Positions 1-9,405 of a stretch of 64,000 nucleotides of DNA are shown here, one piece after another. Under the pieces are notes generated by a model that saw only the letters and a program-made list of their open reading frames with translations, did not search any database and was not told where the DNA came from. Numbering within the stretch: position 1 is the stretch's first letter; each line of letters opens with the position of its first letter. The stretch covers positions 930,001-994,000 of the forward strand of contig NZ_AP029612.1 of assembly GCF_040362915.1 (NCBI RefSeq). The letters are read 5' to 3'. Both the position numbers and the translations under genes were made by a program. This DNA is from Sediminibacterium sp. KACHI17 (GTDB taxonomy: Bacteria; Bacteroidota; Bacteroidia; Chitinophagales; Chitinophagaceae).

Positions 1-148
1 CAAATTACAAATATTCCGGATATAAACAATACAATAATGCCCCACTGTCAGGTTTCCCCTGCCCTTACGTCATTAATAACAACGGTGGAAAAGTCAAAGG
101 GGCAGAGAAAGCGGATTGGGCTTAAATTTGATTCTTGGCTAGTAGGTT

Positions 149-203
149 ATAGCTTATGGTTCATAGCACATGGCTCTACCATTAGCCATGAACTATACGC
201 TAT
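149..203. repeat. Word-type inverted repeat, family B (copy 1)
   Basis: Imperfect hairpin upstream of trxA. The left arm reads ATAGCTTATGGTTCAT and the complement of the right arm reads ATAGCGTATAGTTCAT, with AGCCATG/CATGGCT pairing inside. It shares words (GTTCAT, CATGG) with the elements at 33456-33516 and 18836-18860. I see no gene in bases 1-247; short open frames there lack start context and family resemblance. Confidence 0.55.
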
Positions 204-247
204 CATCAAAGCTTTTCAAACAATAAACATCTAAAAATAAAATCAAA

Positions 248-565
248 ATGGCTTTAGAATTAACAGACGCGAATTTCCAGACGACGGTGCTGGATAGTGA
301 TAAACTGACAGTAGTGGATTTTTGGGCTGAGTGGTGCGGACCTTGTCGCGCTATCGGACCCGTTATTGAAGAACTGGCCAAGGAATACGATGGTAAAGTA
401 AATGTGGGCAAAGTAAATGTTGACCATAATCCAAACCTGAGTGTGAATTATGGTATCACTTCTATCCCTGCGATCCTTTTCATTAAAGGCGGACAAATTG
501 TAGACAAACAAATTGGTGCAGTTCCTAAATCTGTATTGGATAAAAAGATTCAGGCGCATATTTAA
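248..565 (+). CDS. trxA: Thioredoxin
   Basis: Cytoplasmic thiol-disulfide oxidoreductase of 105 residues, the normal size for a single-domain thioredoxin. The redox site WCGPC is at residues 29-33, preceded by the buried Asp24 in VVDFWAEW, and the cis-proline loop is seen as TSIPAILF. There is no signal peptide, so it acts in the cytoplasm, reducing proteins with electrons from thioredoxin reductase (family knowledge). A hairpin terminator follows at 604-637, so it is probably transcribed alone. The next gene is convergent. Confidence 0.97.
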   Translation: MALELTDANFQTTVLDSDKLTVVDFWAEWCGPCRAIGPVIEELAKEYDGKVNVGKVNVDHNPNLSVNYGITSIPAILFIKGGQIVDKQIGAVPKSVLDKKIQAHI

Positions 566-603
566 GCTGCAGCTATAAGCTTCAAGTTGATAGCTTATCA
601 AAT

Positions 604-637
604 AAAAAAGCAACTGATCAAATTCAGTTGCTTTTTT
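604..637 (+). terminator. Rho-independent terminator after trxA
   Basis: A-rich arm AAAAAGCAACTGA pairs with TCAGTTGCTTTTTT around a short loop. A-tracts on one side and T-tracts on the other let it work for both trxA and the convergent transporter gene. Confidence 0.85.
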
Positions 638-667
638 ATTATTCAATATATCTATTAGTTATACCTA

Positions 668-1987
668 TTAGTGTGACATATTCTTGACTTCCGCAGGATT
701 GTGTTTATGTCGGAAGAGTAACCCAAAGAAGATGGCGATGAATAATGCATAGATGGCAAAGACCATCCAGATGCCGGACCAATCTTTGCTACCATCAGGT
801 AGCAGGTAATATCCGTCGATCATCCAGCCGCTCAGTACACTTCCCATGATAGCACCAAAACCATTGGTCATCATCATGAACAATCCTTGAGCTGAAGAAC
901 GTATTTCCGGATCGATCGAAGTTTCTACGAATAAAGAACCAGAAATATTGAAGAAGTCAAATGCCATACCATACACAATATTCGACAGGATGATCATCCA
1001 GAAGAATCCTTCCGGATTACCGAAAGAGAAAAGTCCAAATCTCAATACCCATGCAAACATGGAGATCAACATCACTTTTTTGATCCCGAATCTTTTCATA
1101 AAGAATGGGATCGCCAGAATAAAGAGTGTTTCAGATATCTGAGAGATCGAGATGATGATCGTTGAATATTCCACTACGAAAGAATCTTTATACTGCTCGA
1201 TCTTTTCAAAATCCTTCAAATAAGTATCCCCATACATATTGGTCAGCTGTAAAGCAGCTCCCAGAAACATGGAGAACAAAAAGAAAATGGCCATCTTGTA
1301 ATTACCCAGCAATTTGAAAGCTTTTAGGCCTAAGTTGTCCATCCAAGAACCAGCACCTCTTCCTTTGTTTTCAGGAGGGCATTTTGGCAAGAAGAAAGAA
1401 TAGATACCCAGTACCACAGCGAATACCCCGGCGATATAAAATTGATTCGCATTAATAGCATGACCTGTAAAAGCCGCAATCTGTTCCCCAACAGCTTTAC
1501 CGGCTTCCCATGGCGATTGTGGGTCACTGAGCAGATTGGTGGTCCACATAGCTGCAATAAAACCAATCGTCCCCCACACACGAATGGGAGGGAATACTTT
1601 TACGACATCCATTTGATTATCGATCAAAATTCTGTACGAAAGCGAGTTGGACAGTGAAATGGTTGGCATATAAAAACACATGCTCACCAAGAGTACCCAA
1701 AAGAATGTATTGGGCTCATCAATAAAAGGTAGTACAAACAATGTCAATCCATAAAGAATATGCAACAAAGCGTACAGCTTTTCAGCATTCATCCAACGGT
1801 CAGCTATGATACCAATCAGCGCCGGCATGATCAGGGAACCGAGTCCGAGGGTTGAAAAAACAGCACCAAATTGGGCACCTGTCCAGTTTTTAAACCCGAA
1901 TCCATAAGACCCCAAAGTTGTGAGCCAGGCTCCCCAAACAAAAAACTGAAAAAAACTTAAAAAAGTCAGCCTGAGTTTAATTGACAT
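668..1987 (-). CDS. MFS nucleoside-type permease (NupG/XapB-like)
   Basis: Inner-membrane transporter of 439 residues with about 12 hydrophobic segments. The N-terminus (KLRLTFLSFFQFFVWGAW) and the internal GIIADRWMNAEK loop match the nucleoside:H+ symporter family related to NupG and XapB, so a purine nucleoside is a likely substrate (family inference). The gene is on its own, convergent with trxA and divergent from mqnE. The exact substrate cannot be read from sequence. Confidence 0.85.
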   Translation of the reverse strand: MSIKLRLTFLSFFQFFVWGAWLTTLGSYGFGFKNWTGAQFGAVFSTLGLGSLIMPALIGIIADRWMNAEKLYALLHILYGLTLFVLPFIDEPNTFFWVLLVSMCFYMPTISLSNSLSYRILIDNQMDVVKVFPPIRVWGTIGFIAAMWTTNLLSDPQSPWEAGKAVGEQIAAFTGHAINANQFYIAGVFAVVLGIYSFFLPKCPPENKGRGAGSWMDNLGLKAFKLLGNYKMAIFFLFSMFLGAALQLTNMYGDTYLKDFEKIEQYKDSFVVEYSTIIISISQISETLFILAIPFFMKRFGIKKVMLISMFAWVLRFGLFSFGNPEGFFWMIILSNIVYGMAFDFFNISGSLFVETSIDPEIRSSAQGLFMMMTNGFGAIMGSVLSGWMIDGYYLLPDGSKDWSGIWMVFAIYALFIAIFFGLLFRHKHNPAEVKNMSH

Positions 1988-2122
1988 AGATTATACAATT
2001 AGTGATGAACCATCTATCTGTTATGCTGTTTATTCAACAAGACCAACGAATCTATATAAAATTCATGAACTTTCGCATTTGGTGGTTTTATAGGGATTAT
2101 AATCTTAAAAATTAGAAAGAGA

Positions 2123-2186
2123 TTGCCACTGAGCGCACTGATATACACAGAAACGATTCAGTGATATTCTGTGCTTTCAGTGGCAA
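2123..2186. repeat. Word-type inverted repeat, family D (copy 1)
   Basis: Outer arms TTGCCACTGA and TCAGTGGCAA pair perfectly. Inner words ACACAGAA and TTCTGTG also pair. The same outer arms are at 26781-26844, and the words recur at 41858-41935. It lies in the divergent gap before mqnE, just upstream of its promoter. Confidence 0.75.
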
Positions 2187-2195
2187 CTATAATCG

Positions 2196-2203
2196 TATTT
2201 TTG
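2196..2203 (+). promoter_or_regulatory. Bacteroidota -7 promoter box for mqnE
   Basis: TATTTTTG matches TAnnTTTG and lies 18 bases before the ATG at 2222, predicting a leader of roughly 12-15 bases. No clear -33 TTG is seen at the usual spacing. Confidence 0.6.
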
Positions 2204-2221
2204 CAGTCAAATTAAGTGAAG

Positions 2222-3373
2222 ATGAGCGCACGAATTTCAGACCCCTTTATTTTGGTAGCAACACAGTCAGATTACGACTTAAAAAATATTGGAGAAAAGA
2301 TCCTCAGAAAAGACCGTATCAGTTTTGAAGAGGGTGTTACCCTTTTTGAAAAAGGCTCATTATCCTATTTGGGTGCTTTAGCGAATTGGGTAAGAGAAGA
2401 AAAACATGGGCATAAGACCTATTTTAACCGAAACTTTCATATTGAGCCTACGAATGTTTGTGTGTTCTCTTGTAAGTTCTGCTCCTATTCCCGCTTATAT
2501 GCACACCGTGAAGAAGGATGGGAACTGAGCATTGAACAAATGATGCATATCGTTAAGAGTTATGATGGCAAGCCTGTAACTGAAGTGCACATTGTTGGTG
2601 GCGTTCACCCCAAAATGAATTTGGATTTTTTCCTTGAATTATTGAGAACCATCAAAGCGCATCGTCCGGATCTACATGTCAAAGCCTTTACACCTGTTGA
2701 ACTTGATTATATGTTCCGCAAAGCCAAGGTAAGTGTAGAAGAAGGAATGCGATTGGCGCATGAAGCGGGACTTGATTCTTTACCTGGAGGTGGTGCTGAG
2801 ATCTTCCATCCTGAGATTCGTAAACAGATCTGTGAAGATAAAGTAGATGCTGATGGATGGTTACATATTCATAAAACAGCACACCAACTTGGTATGCATA
2901 GTAATGCCACTTTGCTGTATGGGCATATTGAACAATTCTGGCACCGTATCGATCATATGGAAAGATTACGCCAGTTACAGGATGAGACAGGTGGATTCAA
3001 TACGTTTATCCCACTCAAATTCCGCAATAAGGACAACGACATGAGTCATATTCCTGAATCATCCGTTGTAGAAGATATGCGCATGTATGCTGTATCACGT
3101 TTGTACATGGATAACTTCCCTCATATCAAAGCTTATTGGCCAATGTTGGGCAGACAAAATGCGCAACTGACCTTATCGTTTGGTGTAAATGATATTGATG
3201 GTACCATTGATGATTCAACCAAGATCTACGCAATGGCCGGCAGTGAGGAACAAACCCCTACCATGTCTACTGAAGAATTGGTACGCCTGATCAAACAAGT
3301 GAACAGACAACCGGTGGAGAGAGGAACTTTGTATAATGAGATTAAAGATTATTCTGAATCTTTGATTCTTTGA
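2222..3373 (+). CDS. mqnE: Aminofutalosine synthase MqnE (radical SAM)
   Basis: Radical SAM enzyme of 383 residues that joins SAM's adenosyl group to 3-(1-carboxyvinyl)oxybenzoate to make aminofutalosine in the futalosine route to menaquinone (family knowledge). The 4Fe-4S motif CxxxCxxC is seen as CVFSCKFC, Cys80, Cys84 and Cys87. HIVGGVHP and GAEIFHPEIR are typical of the MqnE/MqnC group, and full-length similarity favours MqnE. A GTG two codons upstream is possible, but the ATG at 2222 fits better. The last codons lie in a hairpin repeat (3361-3426). Confidence 0.9.
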   Translation: MSARISDPFILVATQSDYDLKNIGEKILRKDRISFEEGVTLFEKGSLSYLGALANWVREEKHGHKTYFNRNFHIEPTNVCVFSCKFCSYSRLYAHREEGWELSIEQMMHIVKSYDGKPVTEVHIVGGVHPKMNLDFFLELLRTIKAHRPDLHVKAFTPVELDYMFRKAKVSVEEGMRLAHEAGLDSLPGGGAEIFHPEIRKQICEDKVDADGWLHIHKTAHQLGMHSNATLLYGHIEQFWHRIDHMERLRQLQDETGGFNTFIPLKFRNKDNDMSHIPESSVVEDMRMYAVSRLYMDNFPHIKAYWPMLGRQNAQLTLSFGVNDIDGTIDDSTKIYAMAGSEEQTPTMSTEELVRLIKQVNRQPVERGTLYNEIKDYSESLIL

Positions 3374-3426
3374 TCTGTGATTTCTTGATCTTTTCAAATC
3401 AAAAAATCACAGATCAAGAAATCAAA
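3361..3426. repeat. Word-type inverted repeat, family C (copy 1), overlapping mqnE stop
   Basis: Arms of about 29 bases with a few mismatches, built from the words TTTGAT, TTCTTGAT and CTGTGAT. It sits between convergent mqnE and sdaA and contains the last MqnE codons and stop. A close relative is at 34975-35022. Confidence 0.8.
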
Positions 3427-3427
3427 C

Positions 3428-4855
3428 TTAGCACTCCGGCAAACTGATCGGTATATGAATGGCTAGTCCGCCATCTGCAGTTTCTTTGTATTTGCTGCTC
3501 ATATCCAATGCAGTATCCCACATGGTTTTAATGACTTTATCCAAACTTACTTTTGCGTAATCAGGCGAGCTTTGAAGCGCTAGTTGTGAAGCAGTAATCG
3601 CTTTGATAGCACCCATTGTATTTCTTTCGATGCAGGGCACTTGTACCAATCCGCCGATCGGATCACAAGTCAGTCCAAGATGATGTTCCATTGCAATTTC
3701 AGCAGCCATCAGTGTCTGACGTTGGGTTCCACCCAATGATTCAGTGAGTGCAGCAGCCGCCATTGCAGAAGACACTCCGATCTCAGCCTGACAACCACCC
3801 ATCGCTGCAGATATCGTAGCACCTTTTTTGAAAATACTACCGATCTCGGAAGCTGTGAGTAAGAAACGGATGATCTTTTCATCATCCAATCCATCACAAA
3901 AAGCAATGAAATATTGCAGCACTGCAGGAATTACGCCCGCAGCACCATTCGTAGGTGCTGTAACTACTCTGCCGAATGAGGCATTCTCTTCATTTACTGC
4001 CAACGCAAAGCAGCTGACCCAATCTAAAATATATTTAAAATCATGCCCACCTTTTCTGATCGCTTCAACCCACGATGTGTAGTCTGTGTAAGTATTTTGT
4101 TGGATAAGTTTTTTATTCAGATCAAATGCTCTTCTTCTTACTTGTAATCCACCCGGTAATTCACCTTTGGTATGACAGCCACGATAGATACAATCACGCA
4201 TGGTATGCCAGATATTCAACACACCATTTCGAGTCACTTCTTCGGAGCGCCAGGCCTGCTCATTTTCCATCACAACTTCATGCACCGACATACCCGTTTT
4301 CATGCACCAGTGTAACAGGTCATCTGCTGTGTTAACCGGAAAAGGGAGATCAACAGTTTGTTGTGCATTTTTATCTTCACCCTCCTTCACAACAAATCCA
4401 CCACCGATGGAATAATATGTTTCACTCCAATGTTCACCATTTTTCAATTCGATCAGAAAGGATAGTCCATTCGGATGAAAAGGCAATGTTTCCTGATGCA
4501 GGAATTGAAGATGATCAGGCAGGATAAAAGGGATATTCAAGGTTCCACCCAACAACAATTGCTGTGAGTTTTGTATGTGTTGTATTTTGGGTTGAATGCT
4601 ATTGACATCGATTGTTACAGGATCTTCGCCGCATAACCCCAACATCACAGCAATATCAGTGCCGTGCCCCTTCCCTGTTTTGGCCAAAGAACCATATAAC
4701 AATACCGTTACAGAAAGAACCTGATCCAATCCACCCTTTGCCCGAATGGTATCTACACAACGCATGGCAGCCCTCCATGGACCAAGTGTATGGGAACTGG
4801 AAGGTCCGACACCAATTTTGAACATATCAAATACCGAGATCGCTTCGTGTGGCAT
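3428..4855 (-). CDS. sdaA: L-serine ammonia-lyase (iron-sulfur serine dehydratase)
   Basis: Deaminates L-serine to pyruvate and ammonia in the cytoplasm. At 475 residues it is the single-chain form. The N-terminal half (residues 1-160) carries [16 protein letters not shown], typical of the beta domain. The C-terminal half carries the alpha domain with [15 protein letters not shown] and [16 protein letters not shown], which supplies 4Fe-4S cluster cysteines (family knowledge). Single gene, convergent with mqnE and with a word hairpin between them. Confidence 0.93.
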   Translation of the reverse strand: MPHEAISVFDMFKIGVGPSSSHTLGPWRAAMRCVDTIRAKGGLDQVLSVTVLLYGSLAKTGKGHGTDIAVMLGLCGEDPVTIDVNSIQPKIQHIQNSQQLLLGGTLNIPFILPDHLQFLHQETLPFHPNGLSFLIELKNGEHWSETYYSIGGGFVVKEGEDKNAQQTVDLPFPVNTADDLLHWCMKTGMSVHEVVMENEQAWRSEEVTRNGVLNIWHTMRDCIYRGCHTKGELPGGLQVRRRAFDLNKKLIQQNTYTDYTSWVEAIRKGGHDFKYILDWVSCFALAVNEENASFGRVVTAPTNGAAGVIPAVLQYFIAFCDGLDDEKIIRFLLTASEIGSIFKKGATISAAMGGCQAEIGVSSAMAAAALTESLGGTQRQTLMAAEIAMEHHLGLTCDPIGGLVQVPCIERNTMGAIKAITASQLALQSSPDYAKVSLDKVIKTMWDTALDMSSKYKETADGGLAIHIPISLPEC

Positions 4856-4979
4856 GCAAAAAAATTGTGCTTCAAATGTAAGACTTATAGTGATAGTCTA
4901 TCCCATACAAGTATGCCGGTTGTGGGTAATATCCCAATATGGGCAAGAATCATTTCTATCGCATTCATTACATTTGAGT

Positions 4980-6230
4980 ATGCGTCAATTCTTGTTATTC
5001 GGCCTTTGCATGATTGTATCTGCTACCAATGTGCAGTCCCAAAATTTATCCAATAACAAGATGGCTTTATTAGAACAGTTGATGCAAACAAAACCCGATC
5101 TATTCGGGCAAGTACTGCAGCATTCAAAAGATTGGATCGTACAGATCAGGTATACGCAAATAGATAGGGATCGAAAGAATAGACCTCAATTCAAAGATTA
5201 CGATTTCAATCTTGATCCGGAGCAATATTTTTATCCTGCCAGTACCGTGAAAATGCCACTAGCATTTCTTGCATTTGAAAAGTTAAATGAATTGAATATT
5301 GCAGGAGTCGATCTTCATACAACGATGGTCACTGATAGTAATGATGCATCAAAATATATTGGCAAACAACTATCCGATGAATCTCTAGAACGCCCTTGTA
5401 TTGCATTATTCATCCGAAAAATATTTTTAGTAAGCGACAATGATGCTTACAACAGATTGTACGAGTTTCTCGGACAGGAATACATCCATAAAAAGTTAAC
5501 AGAAAAAGGGTATCCCAATGCAGTGATCAGACATTGGTTAAGTGTAAGCAGAACAGAGCTGCAAAACAGAACGACACATCCTGTATATTTTGTTGATCAA
5601 AATGGCAAAGTGTTACATGAGCAACCCTCCCTGAAGAGCCAAGTTGTTTTTCCTTCTTTTGAAAGCAGGTTGGGGAAAGGGTATATGTCCGGCAATACAT
5701 TAATCCAAGAGCCTTTTAACTTCTCTGAAAAAAATCGCATTTACTTGAGTGATCTACATCGCATATTACAATCCGTGTTGTTTCCGGAGTCTTTTCCAAA
5801 AAGATCCAGATTTAAACTGAAAAAAAGCGACTATGATTTTCTGCATGCTGCTATGAGTTGTTTCCCTCCCGAAAGTAAATATCCTGTATATCCTAAGGAA
5901 GCTGTTTGGGATGCTTCTGTGAAATTTCTGCTTTATGGTGCAGCAAAGGGTGATCGGCCAAAGCATATTCGCATCTTTAATAAAATTGGGGGTGCTTATG
6001 GATTTCTTACAGACATCGCCTATATCGTTGACCAAGAGAATAAAGTTGAATTCATGCTGAGTGCCACCATACATTGCAACAGTGACGGGATTTTTAATGA
6101 TGACCGTTATGAGTATGAGAGTATTGGATATCCTTTTCTCAGAGACCTTGGACAACTGATCTATGAACATGAGCTCAAAAGAAAGAAAAAGCGAATTCCG
6201 GAGCTGAGTAAATTCATTCTGACCTATTGA
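4980..6230 (+). CDS. Exported serine hydrolase, class A beta-lactamase fold
   Basis: Predicted exported protein of 416 residues with signal peptide MRQFLLFGLCMIVSATNVQS. Three motifs match the beta-lactamase2/penicillin-binding fold: Ser88-x-x-Lys91 (STVK), SDN at 152-154, and a KIGG stretch in place of KTG near the C-terminus. The fold is clear. Beta-lactamase activity is not shown, and the unusual length and KIGG suggest another serine hydrolase role. The reading frame stays open upstream to 4746, overlapping sdaA, but the signal peptide fixes the start at 4980. Confidence 0.8.
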   Translation: MRQFLLFGLCMIVSATNVQSQNLSNNKMALLEQLMQTKPDLFGQVLQHSKDWIVQIRYTQIDRDRKNRPQFKDYDFNLDPEQYFYPASTVKMPLAFLAFEKLNELNIAGVDLHTTMVTDSNDASKYIGKQLSDESLERPCIALFIRKIFLVSDNDAYNRLYEFLGQEYIHKKLTEKGYPNAVIRHWLSVSRTELQNRTTHPVYFVDQNGKVLHEQPSLKSQVVFPSFESRLGKGYMSGNTLIQEPFNFSEKNRIYLSDLHRILQSVLFPESFPKRSRFKLKKSDYDFLHAAMSCFPPESKYPVYPKEAVWDASVKFLLYGAAKGDRPKHIRIFNKIGGAYGFLTDIAYIVDQENKVEFMLSATIHCNSDGIFNDDRYEYESIGYPFLRDLGQLIYEHELKRKKKRIPELSKFILTY

Positions 6231-6394
6231 TACAATCATAGTGAAAGCCTGCTAACCTTTATAGATACACAATTACTACACATTTTTTAACCAAAACAGG
6301 GCATTCTAGTTAAAACTTACAGGCGTTTGCATAGTTTTTACGAACTTTCGCTCGCAAAAAATTCATGTACAGATTTTAGTTAATGTAAAGCATC

Positions 6395-7585
6395 ATGGAA
6401 TTATCATCGCTTCTCAATCGTTTTAATGAACCGGAAACCCTTAAGATGGCCAAGCTTGGTCGTGAACTCAGAGCCAAAGGTATTGATGTCATTGATCTGA
6501 GTTTAGGTGAGCCTGATTTTGATACACCACAGCATATCAAAGATGCTGCTATCAAAGCCATCAACGATAACTGGAGTCACTATACTCCTGTTCCCGGTTT
6601 TCTGGATCTGAGAGAAGCAGTTTGCACCAAACTCAAACGTGATAATAATCTTGACTATGCTCCTGAAAATATCGTTACTTCCACAGGTGCGAAACAAAGT
6701 CTGGCCAATGCCATTTTAGCTTTGGTAGATGAAGGTGATGAAGTGATCATCCCCACCCCTTATTGGGTTACGTATTCAGAATTGGTAAAAATAGCCAGGG
6801 GTAAGGTAGTGGAGATCAGAACCAGTGTCGAAAATCATTTCAAAGCAACCGCTGCAGAAGTAGAAGCCGCTATTACTCCGAGAACTAAGGTATTCATGTT
6901 CTCATCACCATGTAATCCATCCGGCGCTGTGTATAACAAAGCAGAATTGGAATCATTGGCTGCAGTATTTCGCAAATATCCAAACATTGCGATCATCTCT
7001 GATGAGATCTATGAATATATCAATTTTGTAGGTAAACATGAGAGCATTGCACAGTTTGAAGATCTGAAAGACCGAGTTGTTTTGATCAATGGACTGAGTA
7101 AAGGTTTCGCAATGACCGGATGGCGTCTTGGATACATTGCTGCGAGTGCTCAGATCGCTAAAGCGTGTGAGAAATTACAAGGACAATTTACCAGTGGCAC
7201 CAACTCAATCACACAGAAAGCAGCTGTAGCCGCATTGACCGGTGATCTTCGTCCATCTATGGAAATGACAGAAGAGTTTACAAGAAGAAGAGCAAGAACA
7301 CTTCAACTCGTGAGTGAAATACCCGGATTCAAATGTTTTGAACCTGAAGGAGCTTTTTATGTGTTTCCGGATGTAAGTGCGTATTATGGTAAATCAGATG
7401 GAACAAATACCATTCAGAATGCGGCTGATTTAAGTATGTATATTCTCAACAACGCACATGTGTCTTCTGTAATGGGTGATGCATTCGGTGAACCAAAATG
7501 TGTGCGATTCTCTTTTGCGAATAGTATGGGGAATATTGAAAAAGCCTGGGGAAGAATCAAAGAAGCATTGGCAAAACTGAAATAA
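6395..7585 (+). CDS. Class I aminotransferase, aspartate aminotransferase-like
   Basis: PLP-dependent aminotransferase of 396 residues. The Schiff-base lysine is Lys236 in NGLSKGFAMTGWRLGY, SSPCNPSGAVY is the substrate/PLP loop and SDEIYEYI holds the PLP-ring Asp. It resembles subgroup I-gamma aspartate aminotransferases (AspC/AatA), which move amino groups between aspartate and 2-oxoglutarate; substrate is inferred. Upstream, GTTTGC at 6323 and GAACTTTCGC at 6344 look like a degenerate promoter. A hairpin follows the stop at once. Confidence 0.9.
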   Translation: MELSSLLNRFNEPETLKMAKLGRELRAKGIDVIDLSLGEPDFDTPQHIKDAAIKAINDNWSHYTPVPGFLDLREAVCTKLKRDNNLDYAPENIVTSTGAKQSLANAILALVDEGDEVIIPTPYWVTYSELVKIARGKVVEIRTSVENHFKATAAEVEAAITPRTKVFMFSSPCNPSGAVYNKAELESLAAVFRKYPNIAIISDEIYEYINFVGKHESIAQFEDLKDRVVLINGLSKGFAMTGWRLGYIAASAQIAKACEKLQGQFTSGTNSITQKAAVAALTGDLRPSMEMTEEFTRRRARTLQLVSEIPGFKCFEPEGAFYVFPDVSAYYGKSDGTNTIQNAADLSMYILNNAHVSSVMGDAFGEPKCVRFSFANSMGNIEKAWGRIKEALAKLK

Positions 7586-7586
7586 A

Positions 7587-7632
7587 AATCTGTGAATCTG
7601 TGGCATTCATAGTAGCCACAGATTCACAGATT
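7587..7632. repeat. Perfect 18-bp word hairpin, family E
   Basis: Arms AATCTGTGAATCTGTGGC and GCCACAGATTCACAGATT are exactly complementary over 18 bases, with a 10-base loop. It starts two bases after the aminotransferase stop and ends before the convergent M14 peptidase stop. It has no T-tract, so it is not a standard terminator. Confidence 0.85.
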
Positions 7633-7639
7633 AGATAAT

Positions 7640-9385
7640 CTATTTTGAGGCGGTAGCAGTACCGCCTTTTTTACTGTCCACATTAACGGTATACTTCCCT
7701 CCTCCTTGTACGATCCACTTCACTGTCACCGTCCCTAAACCGGGAATATTCGATACTTCAATGGTTTGAGGATTGTTCTGTTGTTCTTTACTCAGGTTCA
7801 GATCTCTGTTCTCTACCTGCATACCACTGAGTATTTTACCGGAAGTAGTGAGCGTGATATAATCCGGACGTTCAATTTTATTTTTAGCATCCTGACTGCT
7901 GTGTGTAGGCATCAGCCTGCCATTATAGATCACTGCTGTTACTTCTTTCAATCCATCACCTAGATCTTTTTCGGTGATCTCAGACACTTCCAGTTTAGGC
8001 GTATGGAAGCAATGATAAATACTGAAAGCCATATTACGGTGTGCATCTGATTCCAGTAAAAATCCGGGGTGCGCACGACCAAAATTTTTCTTCATACCAC
8101 CCACTTCAATTTTACCATATTGCGGATGATCATATTCTTTCCAAGAAACAAATGCATCTTGGAATAACAGATAACGATCAAAGCTATAACTGGTATTATC
8201 AAAAGGATCACGAGTAGCATCACGCATATACATCAGATAAGGAGTCCACAATTCATTCGAATACGTATAGATTCCTCTTCCTGCATAAAACCAATCCAAC
8301 TCACCACCATAAGCCGAATACAGATCTTTGTACACAACCAGGTATTTATATCCCGGAATCAACTCCTCTCCTTTTTTTGCGATCGCATCATACACCGCAA
8401 TATCCTGTGCATTGTAAGTACCGATATCTTCTTGTCCACCCGGACCCCGAAGAATCATACCTCCGGCATTATGGAATGATTGTGCTGCAGCGATGTTGGG
8501 ATGTTTCATTACAAACTCCATCACCGCTCTATTCTCCGGCAAAGAGAATGGATATTTGTAAGCACCATTTTGAATATAGTTTGGCTGCCATCCCCAACCC
8601 CAATCACGGTTAGGATCATATTCAAAAGTGTAGCCATCTTCATTCACTCTTCCATCCCCATCATTATCGATACCTTCAATACCCAATAATTCATAATCGC
8701 CCTTTTCATCCGGACCAACCTGAATCATGTTACGAGGATCTTTAGGGTCCAATTTCCAACGACCATTAGGATTCTTTCTGCGCATCATGGTGATGTGCCC
8801 GTCATTATTGATATCATCATAACTGTCTTCATTCACTTGTCCATCCCCATCATTATCAACCGGGATCACACCAGAACGGGGTGAACTGCCGGTATTGGGT
8901 TTGTGCATATAGCTGTCTCTTGCATCCGGGTTGATGGTAGGAACGATATAGAATACTTTATCTTCTAATAATTCCTGAATGAATTTCGTATCGCCGAATG
9001 ATTCAGTTAAGTACCATGCAGTATACAAAGCGAATTCAGCACCTTGAATTTCATTGGAGTGAATATTGCCATCGATATACATACCGGGCTTACGATCCGG
9101 ATTCCCTTTTTTGAAATCAGTGATGGTCAAGCACCAGAGATCTCTGCCCTCGAATGATTTACCGATGGATTGTAGTTTAGCCAGATCCGGATAAGCAGCT
9201 GCGATCTTTTTACAGATCTCACTGATACCTGCATGATCATAATACCGATTCCAGGTAACAGTTACTTTGGGATTTACAGGTGAACCTGCAGCTTTGAATA
9301 CCTGATCAGGCAATTGTGCATGAGCGGTCATACCGGTAATAAGCACCAGCAGACTTGCGAATATTTTTATACTAAAACGTTTCAT
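7640..9385 (-). CDS. Secreted M14 family zinc carboxypeptidase
   Basis: Exported metallopeptidase of 581 residues with a signal peptide (residues 1-24, ending AHAQ). The M14 zinc motif HxxE is His109-Ser-Asn-Glu112 in GNIHSNEIQG. The third ligand is in SFHNAGG and the catalytic Glu is probably in YTYSNELW. Asp-rich insertions such as DNDGDGQVNED look like calcium loops. It is the second gene of a pair, 20 bases after a degenerate M14 homologue, and the two are probably co-transcribed. Start chosen at the ATG giving the signal peptide. Confidence 0.88.
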   Translation of the reverse strand: MKRFSIKIFASLLVLITGMTAHAQLPDQVFKAAGSPVNPKVTVTWNRYYDHAGISEICKKIAAAYPDLAKLQSIGKSFEGRDLWCLTITDFKKGNPDRKPGMYIDGNIHSNEIQGAEFALYTAWYLTESFGDTKFIQELLEDKVFYIVPTINPDARDSYMHKPNTGSSPRSGVIPVDNDGDGQVNEDSYDDINNDGHITMMRRKNPNGRWKLDPKDPRNMIQVGPDEKGDYELLGIEGIDNDGDGRVNEDGYTFEYDPNRDWGWGWQPNYIQNGAYKYPFSLPENRAVMEFVMKHPNIAAAQSFHNAGGMILRGPGGQEDIGTYNAQDIAVYDAIAKKGEELIPGYKYLVVYKDLYSAYGGELDWFYAGRGIYTYSNELWTPYLMYMRDATRDPFDNTSYSFDRYLLFQDAFVSWKEYDHPQYGKIEVGGMKKNFGRAHPGFLLESDAHRNMAFSIYHCFHTPKLEVSEITEKDLGDGLKEVTAVIYNGRLMPTHSSQDAKNKIERPDYITLTTSGKILSGMQVENRDLNLSKEQQNNPQTIEVSNIPGLGTVTVKWIVQGGGKYTVNVDSKKGGTATASK

Positions 9386-9405
9386 AGTTGAATGATTTGT
9401 GATGA

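Noticed and set aside
37-234. Open frame of 65 codons before trxA
   Set aside because: No family likeness, poor start context, overlaps the family B hairpin.
260-646. Minus-strand open frame across trxA
   Set aside because: Lies opposite a certain gene and has no recognisable domain; codon shadow.
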